Shown here in pieces: positions 23,983 to 35,492 of a stretch of 64,000 bases of DNA. Position 1 is the first letter of the stretch; every line of letters begins with the position of its first letter. Origin of the DNA: Artemisia argyi (taxonomy: Eukaryota > Streptophyta > Magnoliopsida > Asterales > Asteraceae); assembly GCA_030686995.1 (NCBI GenBank), contig CM060684.1, positions 13,935,897-13,999,896 of the forward strand, in the 5' to 3' direction. Below the pieces are notes generated by a model that searched no databases, had not been told where the DNA came from, and saw only the letters and a list, made by a program, of their open reading frames with translations. A program made the position numbers and the translations under genes.

Positions 23983-24728
23983 AACGTAAATCAAAGCATA
24001 TAATGAAACATAATATAAAAGAAGATATAATCCAAATATAATTTAAAACAAAATGGTGCTAAATGATAACCCACTTCACAAGAACCTCGTGAGAAAACCT
24101 GTAAAATTTAAAGATGATAAAGATAATGGCGTTATCATACGTAATGGGAAATCGTTGGAGACCTTTTAGTTTCAAAAAAAAAAAAAAAAAAAAAAAAAGA
24201 AAAAAAGAAAAGGCCTTCTAGTCATATTTTATGAAGAAAATAGAAGTGTCATGTAAAGAGATGTAAAGTTATTACTTTTAGAGATGAAGAAAAAAAAACT
24301 TGATCAACTTACATTGACAAATTTTTTATATTTTTGATTTGAAAAGAGTTACCTTCATTTTCTTCCTTGAAATACGCATTACCTCCACCAGTCTAGTCTA
24401 ACACTCCATCATTCTGGATAAATATGAAACAAATAATCAGCAAATTCAACACTTTACATCTATCATCAAAGCCATAAAACGACACAAGAATATGTAAGGG
24501 CAGGAACATACCAAAATAGCATGAGAGATTTAAGGCTAGCTTGGAGTAATGCTTGGAAGTAATGAATGAATCAATGCTAGCTTTAGAGATTTCACAGTTA
24601 TAGAGAGAGAGTGAGAGTGAGATTGAGAGACCGTGGAAGATGTTTACTTGGTTGTTGAGTAATGAAGTAAAAAAGAAGTACTCGGTATATATTTTTTTTA
24701 AAGCTCAAATAGTGTATTGGTTGCTTAA
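22490..24728. other. AT-rich intergenic tract without supported genes
   Basis: Contains A/T homopolymers at about 22619-22637, 23947-23977 and 24174-24199, and a degenerate repeated phrase around CACCATTCTA (22895, 22970, 23010). At 23641-23935 a T-run followed by GAAAGGCAACATGAATTAAA resembles the 3' end of a minus-strand poly(A) retroelement; this is weak. No exon recognised. Confidence 0.35.
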
Positions 24729-25045
24729 GAGCATGAACACACGTAACGCTAAGGGCTGCGTTAAGGCCTTTTTAACGCACGTTAACGTGCGTTATTGATG
24801 TGGAGGAGCGCGTTAAGGCCACGTTAACATGGCAAGTTAAGCCACTAACGTGGCGTTAAGGCACATTTGCTTTAAAAAAATAAAAAAATAATAAAAAAAA
24901 AATTACACTTCTGGTCCCTGTATTTATGTTTGTGTGTTGACAATTTTGGCCCTTGTAATTCTTAAACGATACTAATTTATTTAAAGACACACGATACGGA
25001 AATACAATTACAAACGATACGAGAAACAAATACAACAGATACGAT

Positions 25046-25366
25046 TTATATAGCTTTGTAACTGTCGATTAGATTTGACTTCTCCTCCCATACTTGCAAT
25101 ACTTGTTCCCTAACCATTTTTAAGGCGACATGAAGTTGCAAATCTGTTTCATCATTTCTTAATAGAGTTTCTAACCCGACGCTGATGATTGGATGGTCTT
25201 GAGGCATATCACGTAACCTTTCGACCTCAGGAGCACGAGTATGCATCTGCCTTATACAACGAGTTATCTCACCAAGCAAGCTGTTAACCAACCTGAGTTC
25301 CTTCTCTTGTTCGCTGCGTAAACGGGAAAGAATAGATTTTTGCACCTCAGCTAGGTTGTTTGACAT
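25046..25366 (-). CDS. Small coiled-coil protein of Harbinger element B
   Basis: 106 codons beginning MSNNLAEVQKSILSRLRSEQ. Mostly charged and helical with heptad-like Leu spacing (AEVQKSILSRLRSEQEKELR and TDLQLHVALKMVREQVLQVW), so probably a coiled coil. It lies downstream of the Myb-like frame in the same orientation with 217 bp between, possibly as a second exon or second cistron of the element. I do not recognise a family; it could be the C-terminal part of ORF1 reached by splicing. Confidence 0.45.
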   Translation of the reverse strand: MSNNLAEVQKSILSRLRSEQEKELRLVNSLLGEITRCIRQMHTRAPEVERLRDMPQDHPIISVGLETLLRNDETDLQLHVALKMVREQVLQVWEEKSNLIDSYKAI

Positions 25367-25583
25367 TTTTTGTGTGTGTTAATAGTATTGATATTTATGT
25401 GAGAAAATATAGTTCTGTTAAACTAGTTTTTATAGGGGAAAAGTAGCCGTTAAACAAATAGCCGTTAGAAAAGTAGCCGTTAAGCGTTTTATTCAAATTA
25501 AAAGTTAAACAAACACAAGATACAGCACAAACGAAACAGAAAACACAAACGATACATCACATCTTCATGGAATACAAAAGCCA

Positions 25584-25943
25584 TTAACCCATAAACCTGC
25601 ACCAAGTGTGGTTGAACCTCAAAAGCGACCAAACGTGAAAATATTTGAATGCTTTCCCATCATTGCGTTCTTTGAAAACATTCATTGCATCTTCAACACG
25701 AACCCAGGGGTCACGTGTAGGCTGCAAATTGTCATGAATTGCATGAAATTGTTGGCATTCAGAGTTCATCCGTGCCCACTTGCTCGTTATCTGGGATTTG
25801 CTCCGATGAGGACCGACTGCTTGTTCATTAAACCTTTCTGTAACGACTTGCCAAAAAGGTCCTTCGCCGGCATGAAATTCATGAACCACTTGCCACATAT
25901 CGGCTAGCAAGGTTTCTTCTTCAATATCCCAACGATTTGCCAT
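25584..25943 (-). CDS. Myb/SANT-like protein (Harbinger ORF1 homologue)
   Basis: 119 codons from MANRWDIEEETLLADMWQ. The Trp-spaced trihelix/SANT pattern is clear: WDIEEETLLADMW, then FWQVVTERFNEQ, then SKSQITSKWARMNSECQQFH, and FKYFHVWSLLR. ORF1 proteins of PIF/Harbinger elements bind element ends and help transposase import. The frame is intact but short, ending soon after the HVW motif; the usual C-terminal region is missing or reached by splicing into the downstream frame. Confidence 0.7.
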   Translation of the reverse strand: MANRWDIEEETLLADMWQVVHEFHAGEGPFWQVVTERFNEQAVGPHRSKSQITSKWARMNSECQQFHAIHDNLQPTRDPWVRVEDAMNVFKERNDGKAFKYFHVWSLLRFNHTWCRFMG

Positions 25944-26487
25944 TGTGTAGAAATTGAAGTGTGTGTATAATTATAAAATAATGTATAGTATATATAGGAA
26001 AGGTTAAACGTTTAAAATTTGAATTTCAAAATCTGAGCGGGATATTCAAATTTCAAAATTCAATTTTAAACGTGTTTAAATTTGAATATTCAAATTAAAA
26101 AGCGGGATTATTTTTAAATGTTTAAAATTCAAATTTTGAAATGTATGTTTAAATTTTAAGTATTGATATAAGTTGTTTTTATTAGTTATTAAATGAAAGA
26201 ATAGTTTTAGTTGAGGGTAGAATTTGAAAATATTTGAGTTAAAGCTGAGTTAAGGCTGAGTTATTGTTGTGGGTGTTTTTTTCTGAGTTAAAGTTAAAGT
26301 GTAAAAGCTGATGTGGCGCTGACGTGGCACTGCGTTAAGTTTTAACCCAGGTTACGTATGGGCATGCTCTAAGTGTCTTTTATTTGGCTGCTGACGTGTC
26401 ATATCCTTGGGGTTTTACTGCTCTGATGTATCATCTCCTAAGTAAAATGCCCCTTTTTATATAAAAGGTAGATATATAGGTATGTTA

Positions 26488-28156
26488 GAGCACTAGGTGT
26501 AGATGGGGAGGCTTGCCTCCCCATTCGGGTCCCACCCCTGCCACATCAACAAACATCTCAACTTCAACTATCTACAACAAACCCTCCTCACCAAACAACA
26601 AACCTCAACTTCCCCATTAGGGCCCCACCTCTTACACATTTATTTTTTTATTCATTTCATTAAAAAAATTAAATTCTTTTCACAAATACTAAAAAATAAC
26701 AAAACATACTAATTTTATTTCATCAAATAAAAAAGTTACAATACGGAAAAAAAAATACGATACAAGGAAAAAAAACACGCATACAATATGGAAAAGAAAA
26801 TACGATACGAAAAAAAAACATACGATACTAATACGAAAATTAAACATTTTATGCGTCATCTTCGCGGTCGAGACTTTGGTATTTCTGAGTTATTCTTGCT
26901 TGTCTCTTGCGAATTACTTCGGCTCTAACCGGGTCAGTAACCGTGTTTGGATCGAGCATTAGCATCTGCATATCCTGCCACTCCAACGCCGCAGCTTCTG
27001 CCACTCCAACGCCTTTTCCTCCCTCTTCCTCCGCGCCTCGTAACAAGCCGTTTGAGCGTCTTTTGCTTGATTATACTTTTCGGATAATTGTCCCGAAAAA
27101 GTACTCGTTTGACTCCCCCGGAACTCACCGCACTCGACGTTTCCGTCGACTTTTGTTTCTTTCCGGGTCGCCTGTTGTTTCTTTCGGGACGAGGTCGTTT
27201 GTCCGGCCCTAATATATCCTCAAGACATGTAATGTCTAGAGGTTCTTCAGCATCCCATTACGGGTAGCGTTTCAGGATCTCCCAAACGTGAACCAAAGTG
27301 AAACCCCTCTGTCCAAAACGTTGTGAGAAGTTCGTTTTGGCATTCTCGACATGATCATGATCATTTTCACCATTGCGACGCTCTAAATGTTTATAAATAG
27401 CGTTGAATTTTTGGCAGTCGGTATTGATCCTTGACCATTTACCGGATAGCATGTTTTTGGTTCGTGGGGCTTCAGTACTCAGCTCGTTGAAAAGTGCATG
27501 AATTTCGTTCCAAAAGAATTCATTCTCTTTGTCATTTCCCAGATCTTCGTCTTGGGAAACTTCTATCCACACTTCCGCAAGAATCGTTTCTTCTTCTTTG
27601 GACCACAACTTTCGCGCACGCGTATGAGCAGCTTCTTCCAAGTCATCGTCATCGTCCGCGTCCAAATTTGCGACGTTTTTTCCTCTTTGGGCTTTGGTTT
27701 TTTTTCCTCGGCCTTTGGGCGGTGATCTTGCCTTAGGTACTTTAAACGTACCTTGAGATGGTTGTGACGGTTGTGGTGGTTGTATGGAGGAAAAGTGGAT
27801 GGTTGATTCGGGTTATAAAATTGTGGCGACGAATTGAATTGTTGTTGACTTGCGAATCCTTGTTGAAACGCATATTGTTGGTTACGGTAAATGTCATTCG
27901 GATTTAATGGTTGCGAACCATATGGCGGTGAAGGGTTTGGACTTTGAGACGAGGGACTAGAAGAGTTTGAGGCTCCCCCGTATTGACGTTGGTTTGAAGT
28001 TAGGAGGTTCGTGAAATAACCTCCTTCATTCGGGTTTTGAGACATTTTGTTTTGCTTAGGAGAAGAGGTATAGAAATTTTTACTTTAGATTATTGAATGT
28101 AGTGAAGAGAAGTGAAAAGGAGGTTAGTATTTATAGTGTTATGTAAAAGAGGGTAG

Positions 28157-28197
<41 letters not shown>

Positions 28198-28406
28198 GTT
28201 GTAAAAATGGTAATTTTTCCCACTTTCTCCTTTTTCTCAAACGTAAACCTGCAAAGTTGTCAGCGTTTTGGTTCTCTGTGGCCATGGGGAGGTGACCAAC
28301 AACGAGCAACGGCGAAGGGCATTTGGTGTAGCGGCAAGCTACGGCTCGCCGTTGATGGAGCCAGGTCAGACGACGAAGCCAACGACGAGCCCTACACCTA
28401 GTGCTC
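26488..28406 (-). mobile_element. Non-autonomous PIF/Harbinger element C
   Basis: Left end GAGCACTAGGTGTAGATGGG and right end reverse complement GAGCACTAGGTGTAGGGCTC match for 15 bp; TTA is duplicated at 26485-26487 and 28407-28409. Internally it encodes, on minus, a decayed ORF1. A long A run (28157-28195) lies upstream of the coding part. No transposase domain seen. Confidence 0.88.
26849..28045 (-). pseudogene. Harbinger ORF1 (Gln/Ser-rich N-terminus plus Myb/SANT-like domain), frameshifted
   Basis: Begins MSQNPNEGGYFTNLLTSNQR with a Gln/Asn/Pro-rich N-terminus, changes frame near 27785-27795, passes a Lys/Arg-rich stretch (KGRGKKTKAQRGKNVANLD) and an acidic run, then the Myb/SANT-like domain KLWSKEEETILAEVW..FFWNEIHALFNEL..MLSGKWSRINTDCQKFN..FTLVHVWEILKRYP. 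An in-frame TAA at 27258-27260 is followed by further homologous sequence (WDAEEPLDITCLEDILGPDK), then additional frame changes before the end at 26849. Same protein class as in element B but longer at the N-terminus. Confidence 0.75.
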
Positions 28407-28409
28407 TTA

Positions 28410-28764
28410 TAATTAACATAATTGTGTCCTACCAGAAATTGTTTATAACCACAGAGGAGCATGAACATTGGCTAACAATGAATATTCAAAATGCTAATTG
28501 TTTTTCTTTCTGTTTAAGATTAGTTGAATCTGTATTTGATCATTGACAGATCATGTGTTCCTCTTATTACTTCTGAATGGTAAATTTAATATATTGCAAA
28601 ACTCATAGAATTATAGTAGAAATGCATAATGAATGTTTGCATGCCAATATACTATTCAACTAAGATCCTTCTCATTTTGAGCTGCACCTGTATAAATAAA
28701 AGTATAAAACCATTAAATACACATAACAATTAAATATGTTCAGCTAAGATTGTTTTGTGTTGCA
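28410..28764. other. Short intergenic stretch
   Basis: AT-rich, nothing recognised; probably the 3' flank of the minus-strand exon that follows. Confidence 0.3.
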
Positions 28765-29046
28765 TCAGTATGAATGTCTACAATGCCTAAAACCACACTG
28801 GCATGCGTCCCTTTGAGCTAAACAAAGAGTCAGCATTTGATGACCAACGAAGTTCCTCCTTGAAAATTGCTTAGATGAATTTGTTAAGTAGACACGTTCC
28901 CGTGCAGTCATTTGCTTTTGTCTCCTAACATTTGGTACTTTTTTGTTTTCTTTCTTTTTTCCACCTTTGCAAGATAGTTTGTAGAGTGATTCTCGCAAGT
29001 GCAGCTTTTGAAAGATCCCCGAGTCCACACAATCGGTAACAAACCT
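28765..29046 (-). CDS. Putative last exon of an unrecognised gene
   Basis: Open from an acceptor-like ACAG (29050-29047) through GIFQKLHLRESLYKLSCKGG, a Lys-rich stretch, TARERVYLTNSSKQFSRRN and a Cys/His-rich end (CQCGFRHCRHSY) to the stop at 28765. The end could bind metal but fits no motif I know. The Athila-like element starts only 157 bp upstream in transcript direction, so any upstream exons are separated from it by 7.7 kb of retrotransposon. Could be a chance frame. Confidence 0.25.
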   Translation of the reverse strand, partial: RFVTDCVDSGIFQKLHLRESLYKLSCKGGKKKENKKVPNVRRQKQMTARERVYLTNSSKQFSRRNFVGHQMLTLCLAQRDACQCGFRHCRHSY

Positions 29047-29202
29047 GTGATTTCAGTCCACTAATCTTCTAACAGACCTCCATTTTCATCTAGACGACAC
29101 AAACTTCAAATTAACAATATGTTCTCAATTTGAGTGAAAGTGAAGTGAAATTAAAAGCAAAATACCCCATTTACTTTTACTTTCATTCCTAGATAACACA
29201 AT

Positions 29203-30608
29203 TGATGCATGGGAATCGCACCTTGCTTTACCTCTCGAGGGATCTCGCGAGGCTTACAACCCCCACCAGGCAGTGTACCTGATCGTTGTAGTATAGTATA
29301 GTGACAAGTACCGGGGGATTGATCGTTCAGCTTAGGAATAGTGTCGCTAGGATTAGAAAGCCTAATTAATAGTTCTAAAGATGAAAGATGATTATTTTTG
29401 TGTTTTTATATTTTATGAAAGCAAGTAAAATCTCGGGTTTTGGAAGAGTGGGCGGAATTAGTTGCTATTCAACTAACCCAAAACTAAGATGCAATCAAAA
29501 TAAAATAATAAAAATGAAAATAAACTAAATTATACTAAAGTTGTGAGCAGTAATTGGAGAAATTGTGTTTACTTAGACTTCATTACTCCCTAGATATCTT
29601 TTACATGTCAATTACTTGTTACACTTGTATGGATGACGGATTGTATTCCTTAATACCATTCGTGGGGTGGCATACATAACTCCCCAACTCTATGAGCTCT
29701 TATCTCCTCCTACACCATGACCCAGCACAACTATAGGGATTGTAAACAGTGGCTCATGCATTAAATACTACCAATAAAGACCTAGTACGCCTCGGTTCAT
29801 GTTTCTTAAGACGTTCAAGCATGTTACCATTTGGAGATCTGCCAGTTTTCTTAAGCCTAACATATAATATCATTCATCCAAGAACAAGAATAGACAAGTA
29901 ATTAACACATAATCAACATCTAGGTTTCATTAGATCTAAGCAAACACAAAGTAAATCTAGCCTAGCATAGTGGAATTAAGATAAGAACAAAAGATAAACA
30001 ACCAACACATAGACATATTGATTGAATTAAGAGTATACTTATCTCAATTACAATGCAAGGTATCAAGGGTTTGGAACCCTTGAAAAACCTGTAAAAGAGG
30101 CACCAAAATCGTCTTTAGGGTTTCACCAAAACTTCTCCTCTTTTAATGAAAAAACTAGAAAACTATATATAGAAAAATCGTCCTGACGGCGTCAAGAGTA
30201 AATTCTGACGCCGTCAACCAGCCGCCAATAACTTCCTCGGACGCCCTAGATCCATTTGTGACGGCCTTGGTGACGCCGTCACCACCTACGGTAAATTAAT
30301 CTTGGCAACTTTGACGCCGTCATCTCTCCATCTGACGCCGTCACCAGCTACGGTAAAATATTCATCCTTTCTGACGCCGTCAAGAGTAAATCCTTGACGC
30401 CGTCACCTTGTAATTCCAGCTTGGATTTGGTACTTTGTCGTTTTCTTCACTTTATGCTCCAAAAACGTCCAAAATAGCCTCTTTTCCAGAATTCACTCTC
30501 CAAACACCTAAAATCACAAAAGGAACGATTTAGGGCAATATTTGATCAAATAAAGTCGGATTCGGGCTTAAATGACCCCCTAAAAACGGATCATTTTTCG
30601 CCTCATCA
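29203..30608 (-). repeat. Athila-like 3' LTR (1406 bp)
   Basis: Plus-strand ends TGATGCATGGG..CGCCTCATCA. Same length as the other copy; differences are few (for example A for G at the sixth base). Contains the TGACG palindrome cluster at 30184-30405. Confidence 0.92.
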
Positions 30609-31155
30609 TATACCCTTACACTTGAGATTTGCTTGTCCTCAAGCAAATGAGCTTTTATTCTATTCAAAAGACAAGTTAGGGGTCATTTAACACTAATATA
30701 AAAGTAATTACAACAAATAATCGTTCCACTAAAGACCAATAGACAAGCACGGAGGTCATACACAAGCACCTCACAAATAGTGTTTAGATACTCACATCTC
30801 TCGGGTGTAATAAAGTAATATAACATTATGGAAATGGAAGATATCTCTCACTACCTGTCATAGCAAAATAGATTACCATAGGCTTGGGAAAGGATCAAAC
30901 CTCCACCACATGGCGTAAGCACCTAGGATAAACTATCAAAGAGGTCTTTTAAAGGGTTATAACGTTAGGTGTAGGGATATGAATTACACGGTTTTGTTGG
31001 ATAAAGGGAATTTTACTGGTGGCGAGTTAACAATCTTAGTAAATTACATGTACAAGATGGCGTTGCTAAGCCAAGACTAGACTCGACTTAAGCTAATAAA
31101 TGAAAAATAATAAAAAACATAAAATGAACATAGAATGAAAACGGGATGGTAGTCC

Positions 31156-31203
<48 letters not shown>

Positions 31204-33221
31204 ATACACTCTTACCCTACCATCCAAAATAATACATCATAGGGGTATGAGCAATCCCCTTACACTTGAATCTTTACATACTTTACAATTAACTAATCTA
31301 ATAACTCGAATCAAGAAAATCAAAACACTTGGAGCACTTTTAAGATTAACGCACATATGGGGGTAATAATATTATGTTCTTCCCCATTACTCCATAAAAT
31401 AAGTACTTACCCATGAGTCCCAATCGTCCCAAAACAATATGTACAAGGATATGACTCGACTTAGCAACCATGTAATCAATTAGAAAGTTAACTTAGGGTT
31501 TAACAAATAACAATAATGCACTAAAAATGAGCGTATACACGGAAGGCTAAGGCGATTTGGTTGTACATTTAAGTGGGGTGTAACAAATTCTTCCTTTAAG
31601 TAAAATGCTTAAAGTTAGAAACGAAAAGATAGGCTCGGAGGGGTGTACTAGGGGTATCGTGTACTAAAAATGAGTACAACGCAAAGGGTGTGGGAAAAAT
31701 TAGTTGACTTAACTAGCCAAGTAATATGACTTAAATGGTCAAGTAATTGTAATACGGGTTTAACACAAGGGTGATCCTAATGCCTCTTATCATGTAGTAA
31801 ATCCTACTACACGAATGTAGTCTCACTAGCGGTCTCGGGATGCATCACTAACGCAAGTTCTAGAATCTAAATGCTACCGGTACACTCATAAGCACCAATA
31901 ATAAATGATTTTCCTATCAAAACTAAAGGCGAACCTCACATTTTTGGGTGGAAAATTTTTCTGAATATACGGTTATGTGCCAGTCATACAACCTCCTATC
32001 CATGAGACGCTTGCTATGGCTAGAGTTTCACTCCTAAATGTTGTAAAAAATTTTAAATTTGGCGCTAAAATTACACTAACAAGTATTTCTCATAGTTTTA
32101 TTACTCATCTACTATCAAACAAAACAAACTCAAGCGAAAGTGCATATGTAAGGTATCATCTTTTTACCCTCCCCTTACACTTAGGATGAACATTGTCCCC
32201 AATGTTCAAGTAAAGAATGTAAAAGTAAAAAGTAAAGAGAATGAAATCAAATACTCCCCTGATTCGCTCGGTATGGATTTTAGGTTGGCTAGGTTAAATC
32301 TTCCTCCAAGAAAATGAGCAATCAAAGCTTCCCTTCCAGAATATAAATCATCTTCTTGTCATAAATAACCTGTAAATCCTGACAAAAGTGGACAAGGCAA
32401 CCTCGCGTAAAATCGGCGGCATCCTATATAAGTTACTAAATCCTAGAAAACAAAGTAAGATATAATGCTTGTGTAATGAAGTTTGCAGATTTCCTGGAGA
32501 TTATAAAACTTAATAATTCACAAAAACCATAAGACTCCGTTAGAAAAACAAAACCGGTAAAATTTCCAGATTTTTACTCCTGACGCCGTCAAGAGCAATT
32601 GCCTGACGCCGTCAGAATGGACCTGCAGAAATTCTTATGTTAAGTTTCCGGAAAATTTCTGGAAAAACCTCGTCCTACTTCCTGGAAAATCCTGCAAAAC
32701 TTCATTATGACTCGATACAAGCATTTGACTCTAACAAATACGAATATACATGTTCATTAAATATTGTGGAGAATCATGATCGGTTTGTTTCTTAAAAACA
32801 TATTTGGGGTTTCCCCTTACACTTATTTTTTTGCAAAAATACCTTTAGGTTGAAGTTAAGACTAGGCTAAACAACATAATAAAGTATTTCACATTTTAAT
32901 TGAGAAACATGATTAACCAACAATAAAAATAAAACATGTATACGGAAGCAAATAACAATCAAACAATTAAAATCACACAAAACATGGGTTGCCTCCCAAG
33001 AAGCGCTTTTCTTTATTTACGAGTCTTGTAGCTAGACTCAAAGTCGTGGGTTACTACGTGATTCCATCATTGGAAATGATGTACCCCATATAATTTCGAT
33101 CATTACTGTTATGGTGATAGTGCCTCAATCTATCAATACTCGCAATCACCTTCCCACCTAATTTGCTCCTCAAGTTAGCTACCCCATCTTGGCTCAATCC
33201 TTCGATGGTGAATGGCCCATA
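30609..33221 (-). other. Noncoding 3' internal region of the Athila-like element
   Basis: No reading frame of interest. It starts (minus, adjacent to the LTR) with the purine-rich AAGTGTAAGGGTATA, the expected plus-strand primer. It holds a 43-base T run (31159-31201), a conserved CATTGGGGACAATGTTC stretch near 32190-32206 and two TGACGCCGTCA palindromes at 32581-32615. After the TGA at 33222 the integrase-C-terminal-like frame continues to about 33051. Confidence 0.6.
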
Positions 33222-35324
33222 TCACCAAGGACTCGGTTTATCGGGTGGTATTGTGGTTTCCAAGTGTCTTAAGAGTACTAAGTTCCCTTCCTCAAACGGT
33301 GTATGACTGCTTGTGTGTTGGGTGTGTTTGAGTTCTATCGAATCCTTATTGCTCTTTCTCCTTTCATCCTTAGCTTTCTTATAGCTCTTGATTCTTGCTT
33401 CCCATGCAAGAATTTTATTCTGAACACAAATGGGTGTTGCGCCAATGTTGTTTTTAATTATTCTCCAACTCATATTCTCATGTCCACTTCGCGGAGTCAT
33501 GTGGAAGCTAATCTTTCTCTTTCCGGACTTAAGCTCAATCTTCCTATCTTCATACTTAATGACAGCCCTAGCGGTGGTGAGGAATGGTGCCCCAAGGATT
33601 ATTGGCATACACCCATCCCCTTTATCATCAATGATCATAAAATCAACGGGGTACATGAACCCTGCCACATTGATTAATACGTCTTCTGCGATTCCTAGGG
33701 GGTATACGTATGAATGTCCAACAAGAGATAGCTTAACACGAGGAGGTGCTGGCATTTTCGACGTCAGTTGGATGTAAATAGTTAGGGGCATAAGATTTAC
33801 TTCCGATCCTTGGTCAGCGAAAGCACTAAGATTTTTCAAGTCCCCGATGCTTGTTGGTATCTCAAAGTTTCCACTTGCTACCTGCTTAGTAGCCACTTTC
33901 TGTACCAATAACCTCTCGACCACTGGTCCCCCAATAAGCGTATCATACTCATCTTCCTCTTCTTTCTCTTTCTCGGGAACCTGTTCGGAGGATTGGTTAC
34001 GCCTATCACCCTTAATCCAATTTGTTATGGTGTTTTTGTTTACGTCGTGTTTCAAGTAGTAGCTCAAAGGTTGAGATTCAGGTGATTTTTCTAAGGTCTG
34101 CTTAGCAGGAGTTTTAATCTTCTCATTATCTTTATGGACAATGGTGATGGAGTTAACAAATTGGGTGGTGGGAGTGGCACTTTCTTTCCTTAGCAATATT
34201 CGTTCGGGGGTTTTCTGACTAGCATACTCCTCCAATAAACTCAACATCTCATTCATTTTCCCTTGCATCTCCTCCCTTTGCTTATAAACTGCTTCTTCGA
34301 ATCTAGCAAGCCGATCAGAGTGGGTCGCCATATATTCTCTCATCCTAGCCTCAAATTCCGAGCTAAGTTCCTTGGGAGGGGAACAAGGTGAAGTGCACCT
34401 CTGAAAAGTTTCGACATGTTCTCTAGAGGGTGATTCAGATAATGGTATCGAGGTTGATCTTGAGATAGAATTGACCTTGGCTTGTTTAGGACTTAAGGGT
34501 CTCCTTTGCCTTCCCTCAAAATAGTCAACTTTTGCCTCAATTTTGCATAAGAGTTCCTCGGGGATTTCGGTGGTCCCTCCAGATGCCGAGACTGCATTGA
34601 TAGCTGCTTCCACCGTATGTTTAAATTCCCAAATCTCATTGTTATCGACAGCTAGCTCTTCTATAATCGCCCATGACTCCCCGGCATCCTTATCACGCAA
34701 TTTTCCTCCCGCGGCCCTGTCGATAATGCGCTTAGTGTGATAATCAACATGGTCGTAGAAAATCTGAACCAATAACCAAGTGTTTATGCCATGATGAGGG
34801 ATCTTGTGGAGGAGATCCTTAAAACGGGCCCAAGCCTCGTAGAAAGGTTCACCCCGCTGTTGCTCAAACATCAAAATGTCCCTTCTAAGCATTGCAGTCT
34901 TTTCCGGCGGAAAGAATTGGGTAAGGAAACGATTGGCGAGATTTTCCCATGTGGTGATGGATCCCGCGGGGAAACGCTCAAGCCATTGACTAGCTTGATC
35001 TCGTAGAGAGAATTGGAATAGGCGTAAACGGGTAGTCTCTCTAGTTTCAACACCTAGGTCTATGGAATCTACGATTTTGAGGAAGTCCTTAAGGTGTTGG
35101 TTTGGATCTTCGGAACGAAGTCCATGGAATGCACATCCGCTTTGCACCAACCGGATGGTGTCGGATCGCAAGGGGGTCACATTGGCTCCGGTGAGCTCAA
35201 TGGTGTTTCGGTAGCCTTGGTGGCTAGGTCGGGAATACTCTCCTAAGGTTCGGGGCCTAAGGGGTTCTAATGGTGGGTTTTGTTGTGGTGGGATGACGGG
35301 TTCAAAGATGTTACCACCTTCCAT
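33222..35324 (-). CDS. Gag-protease of the Athila-like element, fused to an integrase C-terminal tail
   Basis: 700 codons from MEGGNIFEPVIPPQQNPP. Gag domain about residues 60-240 (FSLRDQASQWLERFPAGS, FLTQFFPPEK). Charged middle, then an aspartic protease near residue 500 (AFADQGSEVNLMPLTIY; D-Q-G in place of D-[ST]-G) followed by PVDFMIIDD and MPIILGAPFL. Directly afterwards comes EARIKSYKKAKDERR and GNLVLLRHLETTIPPDK, resembling the integrase C-terminal end, with no RT, RNase H or integrase core between. TGA at 33222-33224 interrupts that tail; the frame continues with YGPFTIEGLSQDG to about 33051. The fusion indicates an old internal deletion that kept frame. Confidence 0.8.
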   Translation of the reverse strand: MEGGNIFEPVIPPQQNPPLEPLRPRTLGEYSRPSHQGYRNTIELTGANVTPLRSDTIRLVQSGCAFHGLRSEDPNQHLKDFLKIVDSIDLGVETRETTRLRLFQFSLRDQASQWLERFPAGSITTWENLANRFLTQFFPPEKTAMLRRDILMFEQQRGEPFYEAWARFKDLLHKIPHHGINTWLLVQIFYDHVDYHTKRIIDRAAGGKLRDKDAGESWAIIEELAVDNNEIWEFKHTVEAAINAVSASGGTTEIPEELLCKIEAKVDYFEGRQRRPLSPKQAKVNSISRSTSIPLSESPSREHVETFQRCTSPCSPPKELSSEFEARMREYMATHSDRLARFEEAVYKQREEMQGKMNEMLSLLEEYASQKTPERILLRKESATPTTQFVNSITIVHKDNEKIKTPAKQTLEKSPESQPLSYYLKHDVNKNTITNWIKGDRRNQSSEQVPEKEKEEEDEYDTLIGGPVVERLLVQKVATKQVASGNFEIPTSIGDLKNLSAFADQGSEVNLMPLTIYIQLTSKMPAPPRVKLSLVGHSYVYPLGIAEDVLINVAGFMYPVDFMIIDDKGDGCMPIILGAPFLTTARAVIKYEDRKIELKSGKRKISFHMTPRSGHENMSWRIIKNNIGATPICVQNKILAWEARIKSYKKAKDERRKSNKDSIELKHTQHTSSHTPFEEGNLVLLRHLETTIPPDKPSPW

Positions 35325-35473
35325 GATGTCGGATGGTAAGGAGTTACGAACAAAGGCACGAAGAAATAAGATAGACTAAAGAAGACCTAAAAAAAATAAA
35401 AATAAAATCTTACTAGAAAGGAATCTAGCAAGTAGACCTAATAAAAAGAAATCCTAACCTAGACAATAACTAT

Positions 35474-35492
35474 TCCCCAGGCTGCGGCGCCA
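35474..35492 (-). other. Primer binding site, tRNA-Asp type
   Basis: Minus strand reads TGGCGCCGCAGCCTGGGGA just inside the 5' LTR. It matches the 3' end of plant tRNA-Asp with a few substitutions; the copy at 63016-63033 matches fully. Confidence 0.8.

Larger units (their letters stand above)
24729..26369 (-). mobile_element. Non-autonomous PIF/Harbinger element B
   Basis: Termini GAGCATGAACACACGTAACG (left) and, reverse-complemented, GAGCATGCCCATACGTAACC (right) with TAA duplicated at 24726-24728 and 26370-26372. It carries two minus-strand reading frames: a Myb/SANT-like ORF1 homologue and a smaller unknown protein. No DDE transposase is present, so movement would need a helper. Confidence 0.88.

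Noticed and set aside
28139..28546. Small frames spanning a long A run near the end of Harbinger element C
   Set aside because: They read through homopolymer and the element terminus; composition is not protein-like.
33303..35006. Plus-strand frames opposite the Athila-like gag
   Set aside because: Antisense shadows of the 700-codon gag-protease frame; no homology.
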